This document shows positions 63,591 through 64,000 of a DNA stretch of 64,000 nucleotides, piece after piece; positions within the stretch are counted from its first letter, which is position 1, and each line of letters begins with the position of its first letter. The translations under genes and the position numbers were made by a program. The stretch covers positions 1 to 64,000 of the forward strand of contig JACVGT010000009.1 in assembly GCA_018992685.1 (NCBI GenBank). Reading direction: 5' to 3'. A model generated the notes under the pieces. It made no database searches, was not told the origin of the DNA, and saw nothing but the letters and a program-made list of their open reading frames with translations. The DNA comes from Theionarchaea archaeon (lineage in GTDB: Archaea > Methanobacteriota_B > Thermococci > Methanofastidiosales > SZ-28-30).

Positions 63591-63701
63591 ATGTTATTCA
63601 TTATCACAGTAGTTCCGAATGTAGAAAATTACTGCACACATCTTGCTAATATCGCAATGTGCTGCTATCAACGAAATGCTCCTTTAGTAGATCAAGATTA
63701 G
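63591..63701 (+). pseudogene. Truncated DsrH/TusB gene
   Basis: The GAGGTGAGTCC ribosome site and the MLFIIT start, at the position of tusB after tusD and tusC, match DsrH proteins, which begin ML(F/H)I(I/V). After about 10-20 codons the sequence loses similarity and stops at 63699-63701, giving 36 residues against about 95 expected. It runs into AT-rich sequence, so the rest seems lost by insertion or deletion. Confidence 0.5.
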
Positions 63702-64000
63702 TGTTTTCCCTTGCTAGCCCAAATACCGAGAACTATAGATAAGATGGAAAGCCAAAGCATTATTAAATAATTGATTTGATCTTCCCTAGGAACTTTCAGT
63801 AGGAGAAGAATCCCAATAATAGCTGCTACTATTATAATAATTGACCATTTTTTCTCCTTAATACTTGAGAAAGAAAAGATCGGGGTGCCTGCATATTTGT
63901 GCAATAAGACCCTATTTTTCTCTTTCAAATCATTTTTTATGGAAGATTCCCTCAGTTCTTTAAATTTGAGAATTTCTGAATAGATTACTCTGAGTATATA
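63698..64000 (-). CDS. Membrane protein, 3' part (runs off the right edge)
   Basis: A frame open from the right edge through about 100 codons. The visible C-terminal part has two helices (WSIIIIVAAIIGILLLL and YLIMLWLSILSIVLGIWAS) after a lysine-rich stretch (LKEKNRVLLHKYAG). It is AT-rich compared with the sulfur genes. No family can be assigned. Its start is outside the window. It overlaps the dsrH relic by 4 bp. Confidence 0.5.
   Translation of the reverse strand, partial: YILRVIYSEILKFKELRESSIKNDLKEKNRVLLHKYAGTPIFSFSSIKEKKWSIIIIVAAIIGILLLLKVPREDQINYLIMLWLSILSIVLGIWASKGKH

Overview
This 64 kb window is archaeal chromosome. It carries a group II chaperonin (thermosome), a CDC48/VAT double AAA+ ATPase, a HerA/FtsK-type ATPase, a GT4 GlcNAc-1-phosphate transferase of the N-glycan type, a form IV RuBisCO-like protein, a ThiN-type regulator and a Roadblock plus small-GTPase module. 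Most promoters show an archaeal TATA box centred about 25 nt upstream of the start codon. Many transcripts therefore look leaderless, and that spacing decided many of the starts chosen here. Cytosolic sulfur relay genes, a CoA-disulfide-reductase-like flavoenzyme and a rich set of secreted beta-propeller proteins suggest an anaerobic, sediment-type euryarchaeote. I cannot place it more precisely from the sequence.

Layout. 1-0.44 kb: 3' end of 23S rRNA. 0.5-4.5 kb: a more AT-rich island with a winged-helix gene, a tight three-gene operon (phosphoribosyltransferase-like protein, unknown protein, membrane protein) and a decayed gene. 4.6-11.5 kb: aminotransferase, ERCC4-type nuclease, an NAD/Fe-S block (regulator, nadA, cysteine desulfurase, Fe-S domain protein), a poly-gamma-glutamate-hydrolase-like protein and a ThiR-like regulator. 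11.5-21.2 kb: surface and membrane proteins (TolB-like propeller, FG-GAP ectodomain and CPBP protease split by a frameshift), a class II photolyase, and a SWIM-finger protein next to a divergent adenylate-forming enzyme. 21.6-25.1 kb: tRNA-His, pyrE, DUF763, GNAT, radical SAM. 25.2-29.2 kb: a MopE-repeat membrane protein followed by a secreted caspase-fold protease. 29.3-34.1 kb: glmS, GT4 transferase, anchored protein, lipoate ligase. 34.4-40.5 kb: thermosome, DUF835, RuBisCO-like protein, Roadblock/unknown/GTPase. 40.6-47.6 kb: PfkB kinase, site-2 protease with TraB, second TolB-like propeller, FAD oxidoreductase, SagB-like nitroreductase, FKBP. 47.9-54.4 kb: CDC48 with PRC-barrel, HerA-like ATPase, a small secreted peptide, HTH regulator. 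54.7-61 kb: a large FG-GAP/TPR-like surface protein, three PATAN/DUF2226-like genes, and two PhoU-TrkA_C genes. 61.1-64 kb: a tiny gene, a structured RNA candidate, a DsrE/TusA/DsrE/DsrF sulfur-transfer cluster, and a truncated dsrH next to AT-rich sequence.

How the genes may work together. NadA needs a 4Fe-4S cluster, and the overlapping cysteine desulfurase can supply sulfur. The TusA/DsrE/DsrF genes form a sulfur carrier relay. GlmS and the GT4 enzyme feed glycosylation of the many surface proteins. The Roadblock/GTPase genes and the PATAN-like genes suggest a prokaryotic small-GTPase signalling network. The least explained pieces are the 0.9-3.6 kb operon, the SWIM/adenylate-former pair, the MopE/caspase pair, and two structured intergenic RNAs at 54.5 and 61.5 kb.
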